DNA of 64,000 nt from Diogma glabrata (taxonomy: Eukaryota > Arthropoda > Insecta > Diptera > Cylindrotomidae). The notes beneath the pieces are model-generated. The model saw only the letters and a list, made by a program, of their open reading frames with translations. It was not told where the DNA came from and did not search any database. This document shows, piece by piece, positions 34,446 to 47,239 of this stretch. A program made the translations under genes and the position numbers. How positions within the stretch are numbered: the first letter of the stretch is position 1; every line of letters begins with the position of its first letter. The stretch is from the NCBI GenBank assembly GCA_963693315.1, contig OY856186.1, forward strand, positions 379,409,269 to 379,473,268, given 5' to 3'.

Positions 34446-35400
34446 ATCCAAAACTTTTTAAAAATTAATTTTTTGAATGATTACAGTGCAACAAAGGTTT
34501 ACGTTTAAACATTCAATATGATAAGGTTTCATATAGGTTAGTTAACTATAACGTTGTTTCTTGAGATAAATATGTATTTGCAATTAAATTAAAGTATAAA
34601 ACAAATCAAGCTAAGTGATTCAAAGAGGGTCGGTTGAAGAGTTGCTAGAATTTTTTCTTATTATTGTTTATATGCTAGAAATAGTGAATATGTTTTATTC
34701 ATGTTTCGACTGCTTCCAGTATTCTTAATTGCACAATTATATTACAGCAATTAGTTTATAGGTTTCATAATTCGCTGTTTGGCGCAATTACTACTGCTCC
34801 TATTTTAACGTTGCTTAGAATCATAGAGGGTAAGGCAACATCTAACACATAATATTGTTGCCGTTCTCGTATCAAATTCTTAATATTATGCAGATAAAGT
34901 GTGATACTTTTACGGTGTATCTTGTTTAAAACATTTATGTTTTGAACTACAAATCATTTGAAGGTGGAATAAAATTATCTTTGTTATCACATAACATTGA
35001 AATAGAAGATTAAAATCAGATGTGAACTTTAAAAATTAAGCTTATAAAATGATGAAACCGTAATGAAACCTCGTGCACAATCGTCACACAAGCGCCATCG
35101 CTGATAAGCTAGGAAGGGATGACTATACATAATATATGTATAATATCTTACACTCTATTTACAAAAAAATAAGCATCTGAAGTTTTACTCAATGTTATAT
35201 CACTTAATACAAAATAAATACTTAACAGCTGCAGCTTCTTCGTTGCATCAAAGAAACGAAACTTAGAAAATATAGCCCTACAAAAGGATTTCCCTTTAAT
35301 ACATTTAAATTAAATTTCATTCTGTATAGAGTGACAGCACTCTCTAAATTTATTAAACTGATGAATGTTCCAATTAAAAAAAAATTTCAAATTTATCAAC
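34446..35400. other. Upstream flank of transporter copy 2, nothing recognised
   Basis: Would contain the promoter; no TATA or initiator motif can be called with confidence in this AT-rich sequence. Confidence 0.4.
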
Positions 35401-35408
35401 AATTTATC

Positions 35409-35827
35409 AAATAATTTTTAAAATAATTCACTGATATCGCAGTTGGCCAAATTTCTAAACGAAATCCCTCCGTTCGTTGAAAATTCATCAAAACTTTTTG
35501 GAAAATTCCTCAAGCAAGTGGTTTTGATAATAGCCCTCGCCTCGTGCTGTTATCAATATACTTGCTTTAAAAATTTTTCGTAAAAAATTATTTCGAAGTA
35601 TCACCGCCCTTGGGAAATTACTATTCTGATAATAGCACGAGGCCGTAGGCCGAGAGATATTATCAATACCACTTGATTGACGAATTTTTCAAAAAATTAT
35701 GAGAATTTATCACCGAACGAGGGGAATTCGTTTAAAAAAATTTGTGGCATTTTTCATTTTTTTATATATTTTTTTTTAATTATACGTTGGCCTGGATGTT
35801 AGTGAATTATTTCAAAAATTATTTAGT
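35409..35827. mobile_element. Imperfect 419-bp palindrome (foldback/MITE-like)
   Basis: The outer arms 'aataatttttaaaataattcac' (partly) and 'gtgaattatttcaaaaattatt' pair. Inner arms 'aaacgaaatccctccgttcg' and 'cgaacgaggggaattcgttt' pair, and 'gataatagccctcgcctcgtgc' pairs with 'gcacgaggc..aggccgagag'. The centre is near 35600. The arms are diverged, so this copy is older than the one at 30764. Confidence 0.65.
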
Positions 35828-36009
35828 TATTTTTAATATTGCAGTAGGCTAGACGTATAACTATTTGTTATTAGTATAATTCAAATGTTATTGGTGAAAT
35901 TGAATGATGTAATTACATTTTAGAGAATTTCATCGGGTTAAATTAAAATAAAACTAAAGCAAAAAATTTTCTTATGAAAAAGTTATTTGGTTTAAATGGT
36001 AAGCTGCCC

Positions 36010-36420
36010 AGTTAGATTGGTGAGTCATTTGGCATTTGCCAATGCGTTATCCAAGCTGGGAACAGGAGCAAAATAAACAACTATGGTGTATGCGGGAAGG
36101 TCTACTGCATTCAAAAAAGTTTCAAGGCAACTTCCTCGTCTTTTCTCTTAAAACAATCGATCTTGAGAGAGTCTCTGAAGATTTTAACATGGTGTGTGAC
36201 AAGACACGGTCCGATAAATCACCATCTTCACAAATTAGCCCTTTTTGCCTCCGATGCGGATTCTGCAACACAGTTGAAAAATCCATGGAACATCTGCAAC
36301 TGTTCTAAACTTGCATGGCGTAGATGCATTGCTCGGTCAAGGGAGACCAGAACTTCTTCTACCACAAAACATTAATCCAATCAAGAAAATTCACTATGTT
36401 AAACGGCTCGGATTCAACCA
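36010..36420 (+). pseudogene. LINE ORF2 3'-terminal remnant (RNase H/Cys-rich tail)
   Basis: Three frames together give the recognisable tail of an I/Jockey-type LINE ORF2: RHGPINHHLHKL, then a CxxC-type stretch (CGFCNTVEKSMEHL), 'CSKLAWRRC', then GRPELLLPQNINPIKKI and VKRLGF (36345-36415). At least two frame changes are needed to link them, so it is dead. The reverse transcriptase part is absent; this is the 3' stump left by truncation. Confidence 0.65.
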
Positions 36421-37898
36421 CATCGCACGTTCTGCAGTGCTATTAACGTCATCTGCAGTATAACAAGATCAGTGATCACAGTGCTACTCGAACTAGATTC
36501 AGTTTCGAGATCCTTCCAATAAAAAAATAATATTTTCTAAAATATTTTCAAGTTTCAAACATTTAGTTTCGCTAAAACTTATAATTAAAATTAGATGACA
36601 TATCATCTTATTTTTGGTCAATTCGCTTAAGTAAATATATATCATAAATTATATTTTTTAATTCACTCAATACTATTTTATGATAATTACACTTTAAAAT
36701 AATCAATGATTCCTTAAACCCGTTATTATATTTGCAAATAATGCGTCCATTTGTTCGCCATTTATTAATGATACAATTCAAAAGACAAAACATCAAAATT
36801 CAAAAAAATTAAATATTTGACTTATATATAGAAAAATATATTAATTTTCCATAATTTTCGTAATATTATGACAAAATATATTTAAATATCGGTAAACCGA
36901 CATGAAATAAGCAAGCAAAAAATATTTTAAAATATGACAATTTTTTTATATCACTAAAACTAATGATTCAAAGTGGCCGTTTGTTTTTTTGTATTTTCAT
37001 TATTTTCACTTAAAATTCCTTTCGCACATAAGTTTGGATCAAATTAAAATAAAATTCATCAGCTTCAGTTTTGCAAAAGTAATATTATTTAATTTAAAGT
37101 TTAGGAAACGTTTTATAAAATGTTAATATACTTTTTACTCTTCCATTCCTTCATTCCTTGATTCTTTTGTTTATTATTATTATCATTAAATAAATTTCGT
37201 TTCACATTGATTTTTATTGTTCGTAAAAGACTGAAAGAAAAAGTAAAGCCAAAATTTTGCGGTTCTACTATTTCTAAACTTTTACCGCTTCTTTTACGTC
37301 AAGGTTTGGGTAAAGTATAAGTATTTTAATGTAAACTACCGATACGGCCAATAGTATATTTTTTAAATCTGCGGGCTAATTTCTTTAAATTATTTTGTTT
37401 GTTGCGGATCGCACCCTTTAAATTTTCGCTGTTTAATTTTACGAGATAATCGTTGGTAAGAGACATGCAGATACACAACCAAACACACAGACAGACATAA
37501 TTATAGTCTCATCGATTGGTAGAAAATTTGGCAATTTTAACGAACAATTTTGCGATATATTTGCTCAGGCTTTGATACTTTGCCAAAATCTTTTAACCGC
37601 GTTCCGCATCTTCCTTCCTGAATTACAAGCTTGATGGATCGAAAAATATGAAAACTATTTGAGATTTAGATTTGTCGTTATTTTCAAAAATTTGTGTTTC
37701 AAGGGACTGGGAATGCTTAAGATATTTATTCTGATATTTATTCTCGGTCAAATGAGATTGAACGAGCTTTTAATGTATGTAATGTTATTTATTATAGGAA
37801 CGAAGTTCCTTATCGCGCGTTGCGAAAGGAGGCTAGACGGAAAAAATTAAGGCAAAAAGTTGTAACGAAATTTTTTTTTGCTTTATTATAACTTAAAA
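36421..37898. other. Unassigned AT-rich sequence
   Basis: No gene, repeat or RNA recognised; two open frames of about 60 codons are without family features. Confidence 0.4.
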
Positions 37899-38135
37899 AA
37901 AATAAAATTTTATTACAATTCCTTCATTAATTAATCGAAAGGAACTTGACACCCTTGACACCTTGACACCTTGACACCCTTGAAACCCTTGACACCCTTG
38001 ACACCCTTGACACTCTTGACACCCTTGACACCCTTGACACCTTGACACCTTGACACCCTTGACCCTTGACACCCTCGACACCCTGAAAAATAAAATTTTA
38101 TTACAATTCCTTCACTAATTAATCGAAAGGAACTT
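37899..38135. repeat. 9-bp minisatellite (ACCCTTGAC) between 48-bp direct repeats
   Basis: About 14 copies of 'cacccttga' with 7- and 9-bp variants at 37947-38086. The array lies between two nearly identical 48-bp direct repeats starting 'aaaataaaattttattac' (37899-37946 and 38088-38135). The Gly/Val/Lys and Cys/Gln-rich open frames on the minus strand are translations of the repeat. Confidence 0.9.
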
Positions 38136-38713
38136 CGTTGCATCCGGGTGTCCCTTGACACCTCTTTACTTTATTTATTATTATAATCGTCATTTTTAAT
38201 GAGTTTAAAAACTCAAACCGACATAAGATTTTGCCAAAGGGACAAATCAAGCCAACAAGAAATATATATATATAATAATCTTCAGAGCCAAGTTATTAAA
38301 TAGCTTGAAGTTCGAATTCTATAAATTAAAAATTTTGTATGCAATAGAAATTTGATTAATTTTGTCTTATTAGGTGGATTGGCAATCCACATATTGTATA
38401 TTAAAGTAATAGCCTCATTAAATATGCTAATGTTGTTCTTCTTATATAAGCACCATATAGGGTTTAATATATCTACAGTTGAGTAATAAAACTCTACAAA
38501 AACAAACGATCACTTATCTCACTTGTGACACAAATCGATTCAACATCGATTAAAGCTCAATCTTGTTCCACAAGTTGAGGTCGCGCAGCAGCAAGTGAAA
38601 ATTTTATTTCGTAGCTTGATGTGTCTTTCAAATTAATCTTTAATAAAAAAGTTGCTTGATTTGTGCTTTGAATAAACTTCATATCGAGCTGTCAAGTATT
38701 CGATAGATTACTT
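38136..38713. other. Unassigned AT-rich sequence
   Basis: Nothing recognised. Confidence 0.4.
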
Positions 38714-38726
38714 AAGGCTTGAAACC

Positions 38727-38841
38727 ACATACAACGGAAACAGAAACCGAAACCGAATTTCATACAAATTTTACAGAAACCGAATTTTTATCTGTCAAAT
38801 TTGTATGAAATTCGGTTTCTGTTTCTGTTTCCGTTGTATGT
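38727..38841. mobile_element. Small palindromic MITE-like hairpin
   Basis: Arms ACATACAACGGAAACAGAAA and inverse, extending to 'ccgaatttcatacaaatttt' against 'aaatttgtatgaaattcgg', with a short centre holding an extra copy of 'acagaaaccgaattt'. About 115 bp; the pairing may reach out weakly to 38714-38852. Confidence 0.7.
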
Positions 38842-39852
38842 GAATGCCCGGCTTTAGTGATTAGTGACAATAATAAATATTTGAGTAAATTATAAATAAA
38901 TTCACTGTGGTAAAAAAAAATTGTCAACTGCAACACACAACGTGAACTTCAAACCGTTGGTGATCGACTTCACACTTGATTGTTTTTTTTTAAATCCACA
39001 TACGTCCACAAATAATGCACAAACAATCTTAAGCCCAATCAGACGTTAATTTACTATAACAAAAATTTTTGAAGAAATTAAAATTTAAAGTTAAGTTTTC
39101 TTTAATTTAAGTTAATTTATTTTCATTTTTCTTTCCAAACTTTTCTATTTTCAAATTTCAATTCAATTTTAAACTTATCATTTTACTTTGCTTTAAAGTT
39201 TAGTAGCGAAAAAAAAAAAATAATAATAAAAAATGAAACTAAAATCGAATGAACGAAATTGAACTAAATAAATAAAATTGATGATTAAGCATTTGGAAAA
39301 TTTGAACGGAAAATTAAGACAAATGACTTTATTTATACATGAAAAGAAAAGCGAAAAGAAAACAGAAAAGAACAAATTGTAATCAGAAATTAATCATTTT
39401 CGTTTTTTATTTTATTTTTCCACTTTATTATTCAGCACAGTGTTGAAATAATATAAATTTGTGTTTACTTTTGAAACGACTAACATATATATATATATAC
39501 TATATTCACCTTACATCAACGCCTAGAATTGCAGATAACGAATGATATGATATTTTTATGGTTTGGAATTTTATTATGAAAATGGATTTGTCTAGATAAA
39601 AGATGTGATTTTGATTCATGACTATGTAAATATTTTGTTGCTTTTTATGTGTTTGTTCCAAAATAACGACATGCGGCTTAAATTGATATTAATAGCGAAT
39701 ATGTTTTAATTAATGTATCTGTATCTAGAACTTAGTAGAGTGATATATATATGATGAATTTGTATGTATGAGCTCTTACAAAAAGTTCGGTTAAAAGATG
39801 TCCTCCAAACATATTTTCGTTTGTACTGAAAAACAATAATATTAAATTATGA
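38842..39852. other. Unassigned AT-rich sequence
   Basis: A/T-rich tracts, including a short TA run near 39488; nothing else recognised. Confidence 0.4.
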
Positions 39853-40277
39853 TGCTAGGACGTAAAGCTAAAGATTTTGGACGTATGTGGAGTTTGAAAA
39901 CCGAGGCGCTAGCCGATCATATACTATTTTTTATTCGCCGCAAGCAAAATATTTAAAAAAAAAGTGTTACTCTAAATTAAAATTATAAATTTGCATAAAT
40001 TTTAAAATAAAAATATGTGGAATAAGTTACCTTGGACAAAATATTTGTTATTTTTTCCAAATTTTTGTATAACTATGATAACAAATGATTACAACTATTT
40101 TAATTGGATAATGAAATTTTGAAGTTAAGGGTTGCTTTGATAAAAATGTCTATTTTTTATAGAATTTAAACAAATTCAAATGTTTTTTGCTTTTTTGGAT
40201 GTAGCTATGACAACAAAATATATGGTTAAAAAGTAACACTTTAAGGCCGCAAATCACAGTAATAAAGAAACACTTTC
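39853..40277 (-). repeat. P-Q interspersed repeat, reverse orientation
   Basis: Inverse of the 8405-9410 family without the tandem duplication: 'gatgctaggacgtaaagc', the 'cgccgcaagcaaaatattt' join and 'ccgcaaatcacagtaataaag' appear in reverse order. It therefore shows the ancestral Q-P arrangement. Related fragments follow at 40590-40830. Confidence 0.8.
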
Positions 40278-41379
40278 TTTTTTTTTTATTAATTAGTTAG
40301 ACATGTTTAGCCCACTAAATATGAAATATTCATTATTCAGACTCTTTGAATATCCGAAGATACCATGTCAACTAGAAAGGAAGGAGATGGGGAAAATGAA
40401 AGGAATACGTCGATATGGGAATAACTATACTAATTTTTTTTTCTACCGGCCGATCTCAAAATTTATTTAATTAAAACAATATTGTCCATTCCCTCGCACT
40501 TTTTCAGCTAATGACTGAAAAAGAGCGAGAAAAGGAAAACAACTGTACAATACTTACCTGTATTGACTTTAATACATAAGCGAATAAAATAGTACATTAA
40601 GTATGTGGAGTTTGTGATTTGCACCCACATTAAATCCAAAATGGCTTACGTCCGTGCAGCATATACTATTATTTATTCACCAGAAGCAAAATATTCCAAA
40701 TAAATAGAGCAATTTTTTGAAAAAATTATATAAGTTTTGAAATAAAAATATGTTAAACAAGTAACCTTAAACCAAAATATTTGTTATTCTTTTTCAAACA
40801 TGATTACTATAATCAAATTTTTTATAAATATGATTTTAAAAGGCAATGTGAGGTAATAAATTTTCTGAAATTAATTTTTATTGATTTTAATTCATTAAAA
40901 TGAACAGAAATGTATGCTGTTTTGAACAAATTCATAATCTCATGTTATGTTACTTTACTGCCGCAGGCCGTAAAAATATGAAATTTACTTTACTGCTGCC
41001 GTAAAAATATGAAAATTATTTTACTGCCGCCGTAAAAATATAAATTTCTAGCGGTAGTAAAGTTAAACTTTACAGCCGTTTACCGAAAAATATTTTTTCT
41101 ACTACCCAACTTACAAAATCTACTTTCGATGTTTGTTCATTGCATCGAAAATTTCTTTTTCGTCACCAGTGATAAAAAACCTATACAAATTAATTTCGTA
41201 CCTAGTGACGAAAGTGATTTTAAAAGCCATCTATTTTCTAATTTCTTAACTAGAATAAATCATCCTAGAACACCCGTTAAGATAATCAATTGATTGAATG
41301 AAATAATTTTGTTAGTGTTAATTTATCATTCTTGGGAAGATGACGTTAATTTATTTTAGAATTATTTACGGAAAATTTA
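40278..41379. other. Non-genic, with Q fragment and a small tandem repeat
   Basis: Contains the Q-like fragment at 40590-40830 and three to four units of 'tttactgccgccgtaaaaatatgaaa' type (given in part: ctgccgccgtaaaaatat) at 40960-41060. Confidence 0.55.
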
Positions 41380-41965
41380 CATTAAAAATGTAAAAAAAAC
41401 TTTAAAAAAAAAAAATAGAACCGACTAGAAACAAAAATACGTTACATTTGGATTAATTTAATTTAATTATACCTTACTATAGACAAAAAAATTACGCTAT
41501 TATACAAAGTTACTATATTAAAATAGTTACTTTTTATTATAGTTATTATAGTTATTATAGTTGTTATAATAGTTATTATATTTTAAAAGTTATTTGTAGT
41601 ACAAAACTGTTGAAAATCGGTGCCAAGCCCGAGATATATTAGTCGGTTTTTCGTCAATGTGGCACCGACTTCGAACAGTTTTGTACTACAAATAACTTTT
41701 AAAATATAATTACTATTATAACAACTATAATAACTATAATAATTATAATAAAAAGTAACTATTTTAATATAGTAACTTTGTATAATAGCGTAATTTTTTT
41801 GTCGATAGTAAGGTATAATTAAATTAAATTAATCAAAATGTAACGTATTTTTGTTTCTAAAAGCAACAATTGAGTTATTTTTCACTTTTTTGTGCCTCTT
41901 TTGTTTTTTCTGAAGTCGGTTCTATTTTTTTTTTTAAAAGTTTTTTATTTTTGTATTTTTAGTGC
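41380..41965. repeat. Inverted repeat with about 230-bp arms
   Basis: 'agaaacaaaaatacgttac', 'ttacgctattatacaaagt', 'ttattatagttattatagt' and 'agtacaaaactgtt' occur in order on the left and inverted on the right, with the centre at about 41625-41665. The right arm carries about 65 extra bases at 41862-41912 that are missing on the left. Confidence 0.85.
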
Positions 41966-43064
41966 AGTCATAAAGCAAATATCGGCTAGAAAGCGTTCTA
42001 AAAGTAATAACTTCAAATGCTGGAAAAACTTTCATCAGTGACAATCTATTTATTATGGTTTTGCGATTTTTTGCACAAACGGCATACATATTTCCCGTGA
42101 TTGAAAATTATTTACGATAACCTTGACAAGTATAGCAATATAATATTGCCCAAAATATCCAAACAGATTAATATGTTTTGACGAAATCAGCGAAAATGCA
42201 TTAAAAATATGGTTTTTTCTAATTTTCTGAATAACGGTATTTTTCACATCAAAGAAACAATTATGAGACCCTCTGGGAATGAACTCAAATAGAATAAAAT
42301 TTAAATCATCTAAATCGAACGAGCCGTTTTTGAGAAATCGGTGTACTACATATAAAAAAACCTACAGTGAAACACAGAACCTCCTGCTTTTTTGAAGTCG
42401 GTTAAAAAGTAACTATTTTAATATAGTAACTTTGTATAATAGCGTAATTTTTTTGTCTAAAGTAAAGCATAATTAAATTAAATTAATCAAAATGTAACGT
42501 ATTTTTGTCTTTAAAAGCCATAATTGAGTTATTTTTCACTTGTTTGTGCCTGTTTTGTTTTTTCTGAAGTCGGTTCTTTCTTTTCAAAACGGTTTTTTAA
42601 TTTTTTTATTTTTAGTGTCAGTAGTAGTCATAAAGCAAATGTCGGCTAGAAAGCGTTTTAAAAGTAATAACTTCAAATACCGGAAAAATTTTCATCAGTG
42701 ACAATCTATTAATTATGGTTTTATGATTTTTGCACAAACGGCATACACATTATCCGTCATAGAAAATTATTTACGATAACCTCGACAAGTATAGCAATAT
42801 AATACTGCCCACAACAAACAAACAGAATAATATGTTTTGACGAAATCAACGAAAATGCATAAAAAATATGGTTTTTTCCAATTTTCAACGGTATTTTTCA
42901 CATCATAAAAAAAATTATGGGACCCTCTGTGAATAAACCCAAATAGAACACAATTTAAATCATCCAAATCGAACGAGCGCTTTTTGAGAAATCGGTGTAC
43001 ATACATAAAAAGAACCCTACAGTGACACACAGAACCTCCTTCTTTTTGGAAGTCGGTTAAAAAT
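41750..43064. repeat. Tandem duplication of a 655-bp interspersed repeat
   Basis: Copy 1 (41750-42404) and copy 2 (42405-43064) are collinear from 'aaaaagtaactattttaat' to 'gaagtcggttaaaa'. They share 'gtcggctagaaagcgtt', 'acaaacggcatacaca', 'aatcgaacgag' and 'acacagaacctcct'. The unit ends in GAAGTCGGTT, and the same decamer-type motif marks internal borders. Minus-strand open frames are shared translations of the repeat without a recognisable domain. Confidence 0.8.
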
Positions 43065-45030
43065 AATATAATAGTTAACTATATAAGATTCACATATTCT
43101 TTTTAAATAATATGGTAACAAACAGTTGATGTTAAGATATTTTAAAAAAAATGGTTTCACCTATTTTTTTAAGAAAAACGAAAAAAAATATTTATTTACT
43201 TAAAATATTTTACATTGTTTTAAAATATATCAGGAATTTACGCAACGTCATCCCCATACAAAATCTAAATCAAAGACTGTTGTTTTTATTTTAGAAATCA
43301 TATCATAATAAAATTTTTAAACCTGACTTTGTTTATTAGAAAACCGTCTTTAGTTATAAGCCTACTAGACGCGAAATGCAAAAAACAATAAACCTTCAAA
43401 GATGTGTTATTTAATGATTTTAGGGATTTTAGAGACCAAATAGAATAAAAATATAGAATTTTTTAGTGTAATTAGAATAAATATATGTATACAGTTGACG
43501 ATTTTTTTGAACGAAAGACAATCAGGCTTGTAACTAAAGACGGTTTTATTTATAACATAGAAATTGGATAATTTATTCATATTGAGTCATCTATATTTTA
43601 ATAGCAGAAATATAAATTTAAAGATTTTGTTTGGAAGTTTATATGTTTTAAAATTTGAATTGTATGTAATTTTAAATGAAAATGCTTAATAATTAATAAT
43701 AATTTTTAAAAAAGTAGTAGAAAAAGTACAGTTTTCTACTCGCCGAAAATCATATTTTGAATCTCGCGACCATTACCAACCTCGGCTATCGCCTCGGCTG
43801 ATAAACTGTCCTCTCGCTTCAAAATATGTTGTTTTCGGCATCGTTGAAAAATATACTATTAATTGGATTATGAAATTTTGAATTGAACGGCTGCTCTGGT
43901 AAAATTTCTATTTTTTATAGAATTAAAACAAATAAAAATGTTTGTTACGGTTTTGGACGTTACTAAGACAATAAACTATAAGGTTAACAAGTGATACTTT
44001 GAGGCCGCAAATCACAGTAATAAAGTAACACAGTAACATTTTAATATGTAGCCGAATAAAAATAATTTAGGTTTATAAGTTTTCGTTTTTGAAATAAACG
44101 AATTGCAAAATTAAAGTCCGTTCAGTGCATATGGAACTTAAATAGTAGAAGTGTTTTTATTTCTGTTTAAAAATTTATTTGTTGTAAAAATGTAACATGA
44201 CCTTAACGTTACAAAACAACATATAATGAGGCGAGATTCATTTTCGTAAAAAAACGACATTTGCAGCGGCTTGATATTTGCCAATTATATCTTTTAGTCA
44301 ACAGAAGCCGATGCAGGATTTGCTAAGAAAACACAATTTCATCAAATGCGAATGACAGGTCTTAACAATAAAGTTTGGAATAAACAATTATTCAAGAAAC
44401 TTCTTTCCTCATCTGCTCCTAATGGGTCCAATTTTACAAGCAACGATAAATCACTCTAAAAGGTCTTGTACCGAGCTCAATGAAGATCGAATCCTATAGT
44501 TATTGAGGTTCATTTAAGTCGTATCTATATAGTTATTGGAGGTTCTAAAAAATCGTTCAGTACCCTTTCCTTGTGTGTTCGGTACCTTTCCCCTTCCCAT
44601 CAATATCGAATGTTCTTGTTTATCAATAAATCCAAAAAAACTATTTTTTTTTATTTATTGATAGTATTTTTTTTAATGCTGGTTTAGAATCGCAATAAAT
44701 TCTTTTGTGAGCTTCTTTTCCATTTTTCTAAAATGTAGTTACACGTAAATTCTTTGAACCCGACGCTATATAGATAGCTGTTAAAAATTACATTCGTCAG
44801 TAGGGACGCAAGTTATATCGTAAAGGTTTTTTTTTTAATCGAGACGAAAATAATATTTTCGATCCAGTTTGTACCAATATCGAAAGGAGATTTCATTTGG
44901 TGGGTAGTTGACAAAATTTCTTTTATATTGTACATAAACTAAAATTAGTGTGTTCTACAAACAAAATGTTGTTCAAGTGCGAAATAACTAACTGTTAAAG
45001 CTGTGTTTACAGTAGAGCAATTCCGTGGCA
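43065..45030. other. Non-genic AT-rich sequence with repeat fragments
   Basis: Holds an inverted pair at 43760-43845 ('ccgaaaatcatattttgaa' and inverse) and a P-like fragment at 43855-44050 ('ccgcaaatcacagtaataaag'). No gene recognised. Confidence 0.45.
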
Positions 45031-45034
45031 CCGC

Positions 45035-45165
45035 AACATAGATGTTCCCGACCCCCTCTGATCCCAACCCAAAATAAAAATACCGATTCTTTCGAAAAAT
45101 GAAATTTCGCGCTATGAGCATGACACAGGGAGGCGGCAAAGTTTTACGGTTTAACGAAACATTAG
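45035..45165. repeat. Dispersed repeat fragment (inverse copy at 49700-49855)
   Basis: 'ttcgaaaaatgaaatttcgc', 'gacacagggaggcggcaaag' and 'ttttacgg' match the inverse of 49700-49770 ('ccgtaaaactttgccgccac', 'cctgtgtcatt'). Confidence 0.65.
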
Positions 45166-47239
45166 CATCTTTAGCTACCGATTGATTAAACCGATTTAAG
45201 TCATTTACAGCTCATGGGAAAGGTAATTGATAGGACTTACGACATGATCTATCGTTTTAGAAATAAAATTCTTACACAATTTTTATTTTCGTTATTTTTT
45301 CAAATATTTTTTAAAAAATGCAGTGAATCATATATTTAACTAACACCACCGGAATTCTTCCAAAAAAATTAACTGTTCTTGTGCAATAAACTGTTGAGGT
45401 GTTAATAATTTTAAGCTGTGATTTAATTTATATATAAATGCTGAAAAAAAAATCGATGAACATATCCAATTTGCATCGATCGGTGGTAGTCTATTGCAGG
45501 TATTTCACTTCAAAAATTCCATTAGTTTAATAATTTTCATGTAATTTATCTGTAAATTTTTTAAGATTTTCAGCACACGAAAATGAATGACATTCATCAT
45601 ATTATTTACCACAACTAACAAATTTCATAAAATTTTTGTAGTCTGGAAATTGCTCACTACCGGAAAAACTTAATTTTAAATATTGAAACAAAACCTTAAA
45701 GTTTTGATAGATTGTGCAGACACACGCATTACGATTTCCTTGCGCTAGTTTTTCGCATTCATCAGACCGAAGTTTTGCCAGTAAAAATAATTATACAGAA
45801 ATTGCGGCAAGAAGCAAGATACAGAGAGGCTGTAGCTATAAAAGGTACACAATAATTTCACGGGTTAACACCAAAAGATGAAAAAACATTGCTCACAAGA
45901 ATATATTCTAGTTCAGTTAAAATTATGTTTTTTTGGATAAGCTGTCAATATTATGTAAATTTATTTTATGTTAATAATGAATGTATATTGTTTCTTATTA
46001 CATAGCTTAGAATAAAAACTTAATTATTATACGAATTATTTACAACATGCATTTTATTTCACATCATTTTTCTCAGTATTCACTTCTCAGAATGATTTTT
46101 AATATATTTCAAGTACAGGCATTTATAATTAATTTTTGAGAAGTATACATGGATCAAAAAATAAATTATGTAAAGAGCATGCTTCTTTCAAATACAATCT
46201 TTCCTAAAAATAATTAAATGGTCATTAAATTTCTATAAAACAAGAATTCCAGTGGTTTTAGTAAATTAAAAAAAAAGAAGGTAACACTACCTGACTGCCG
46301 ACAGAAGTGAAAACTTAAATCTGTGAAATAGCTGTGTTTTTTGTCTGTCTTCCAATTATTGTAGCATTGCAAATTAAAATTTCAGAATGTTTAAATTAAA
46401 ATCATTAAAATTATTCTGGGTTTCACATCTGTCAGCATTCCAAGCAACTATTATATTCATATTTATATTTAAAATAATCAAAACATATCATATAAAACTT
46501 TGCGTCTATCAACACCTTAGAAAGCATGTTGTTGTGGGACCTTGTTCTTAAAAGTTTTTTATGTGTTGTTGTGACATACCTTGTAATTTCTACTACCAAA
46601 CACATTTTATTTTAAAAAATAGCGTATCATCAAAGAATATTCCATAACTTAGAGTAAGGGATGGTATAGTATAGTTGATTGAAAATACTTCATCCGCCAG
46701 CACCCCTAAGATATCACTTTGGCTGCACTTTGGATTGCACTGCTATTGCCAGTGGTATACGATATCACAAGATAACTCATATGCCAAAAGCAGGGACAAA
46801 AGTACGCGTGGTTGTCACACCCATAGATCAACAATTTTAAATTTTACAAATCTTCCTGCGGAAAGCTAAGTAAATTAATTAGTATTAATGCGCATTGTTG
46901 CCGTTTGCAAATCACTATCGGCTAAGTGTCACCATTTTTAATTAGTTTATTTATCATGATTGCCATCCATGTTTAATCATACATAAGCTATGCTTTTTTA
47001 TATAGAATTTATGCGATTTCCGTCTCGTAATTGTGAGCTTTAAATCGATATAATCCATATGTTATCAAGTATCAAGTTACGAGTATTAAGTCTTCACTTA
47101 ATATTGGAAACATGTATTACATACAATTTCAAACCAACAATTTTGATATACAAATGTAATTGTTTCAGGTTATACTATCTTTCCTACGTTCAATATTTAT
47201 TTAGCATAATGACTAGAATGCAATTTGCAAAAGACAGTA
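45166..47239. other. Non-genic AT-rich sequence with a low-copy repeat
   Basis: Region 46660-46860 resembles 50930-51100 ('gccagtggtatacgatatcac', 'actcatatgcc', 'aagtacgcgtggtt'), an old dispersed repeat. The left end of the GAAGTGAAAACTT family is at 46297-46320. Nothing else recognised. Confidence 0.45.

Noticed and set aside
37899..38135. CRISPR-like array
   Set aside because: Units are contiguous 9-mers without unique spacers, in a eukaryotic context.
37893..38161. Cys/Gln/Gly and Gly/Val/Lys-rich open frames
   Set aside because: Translations of the 9-bp minisatellite.
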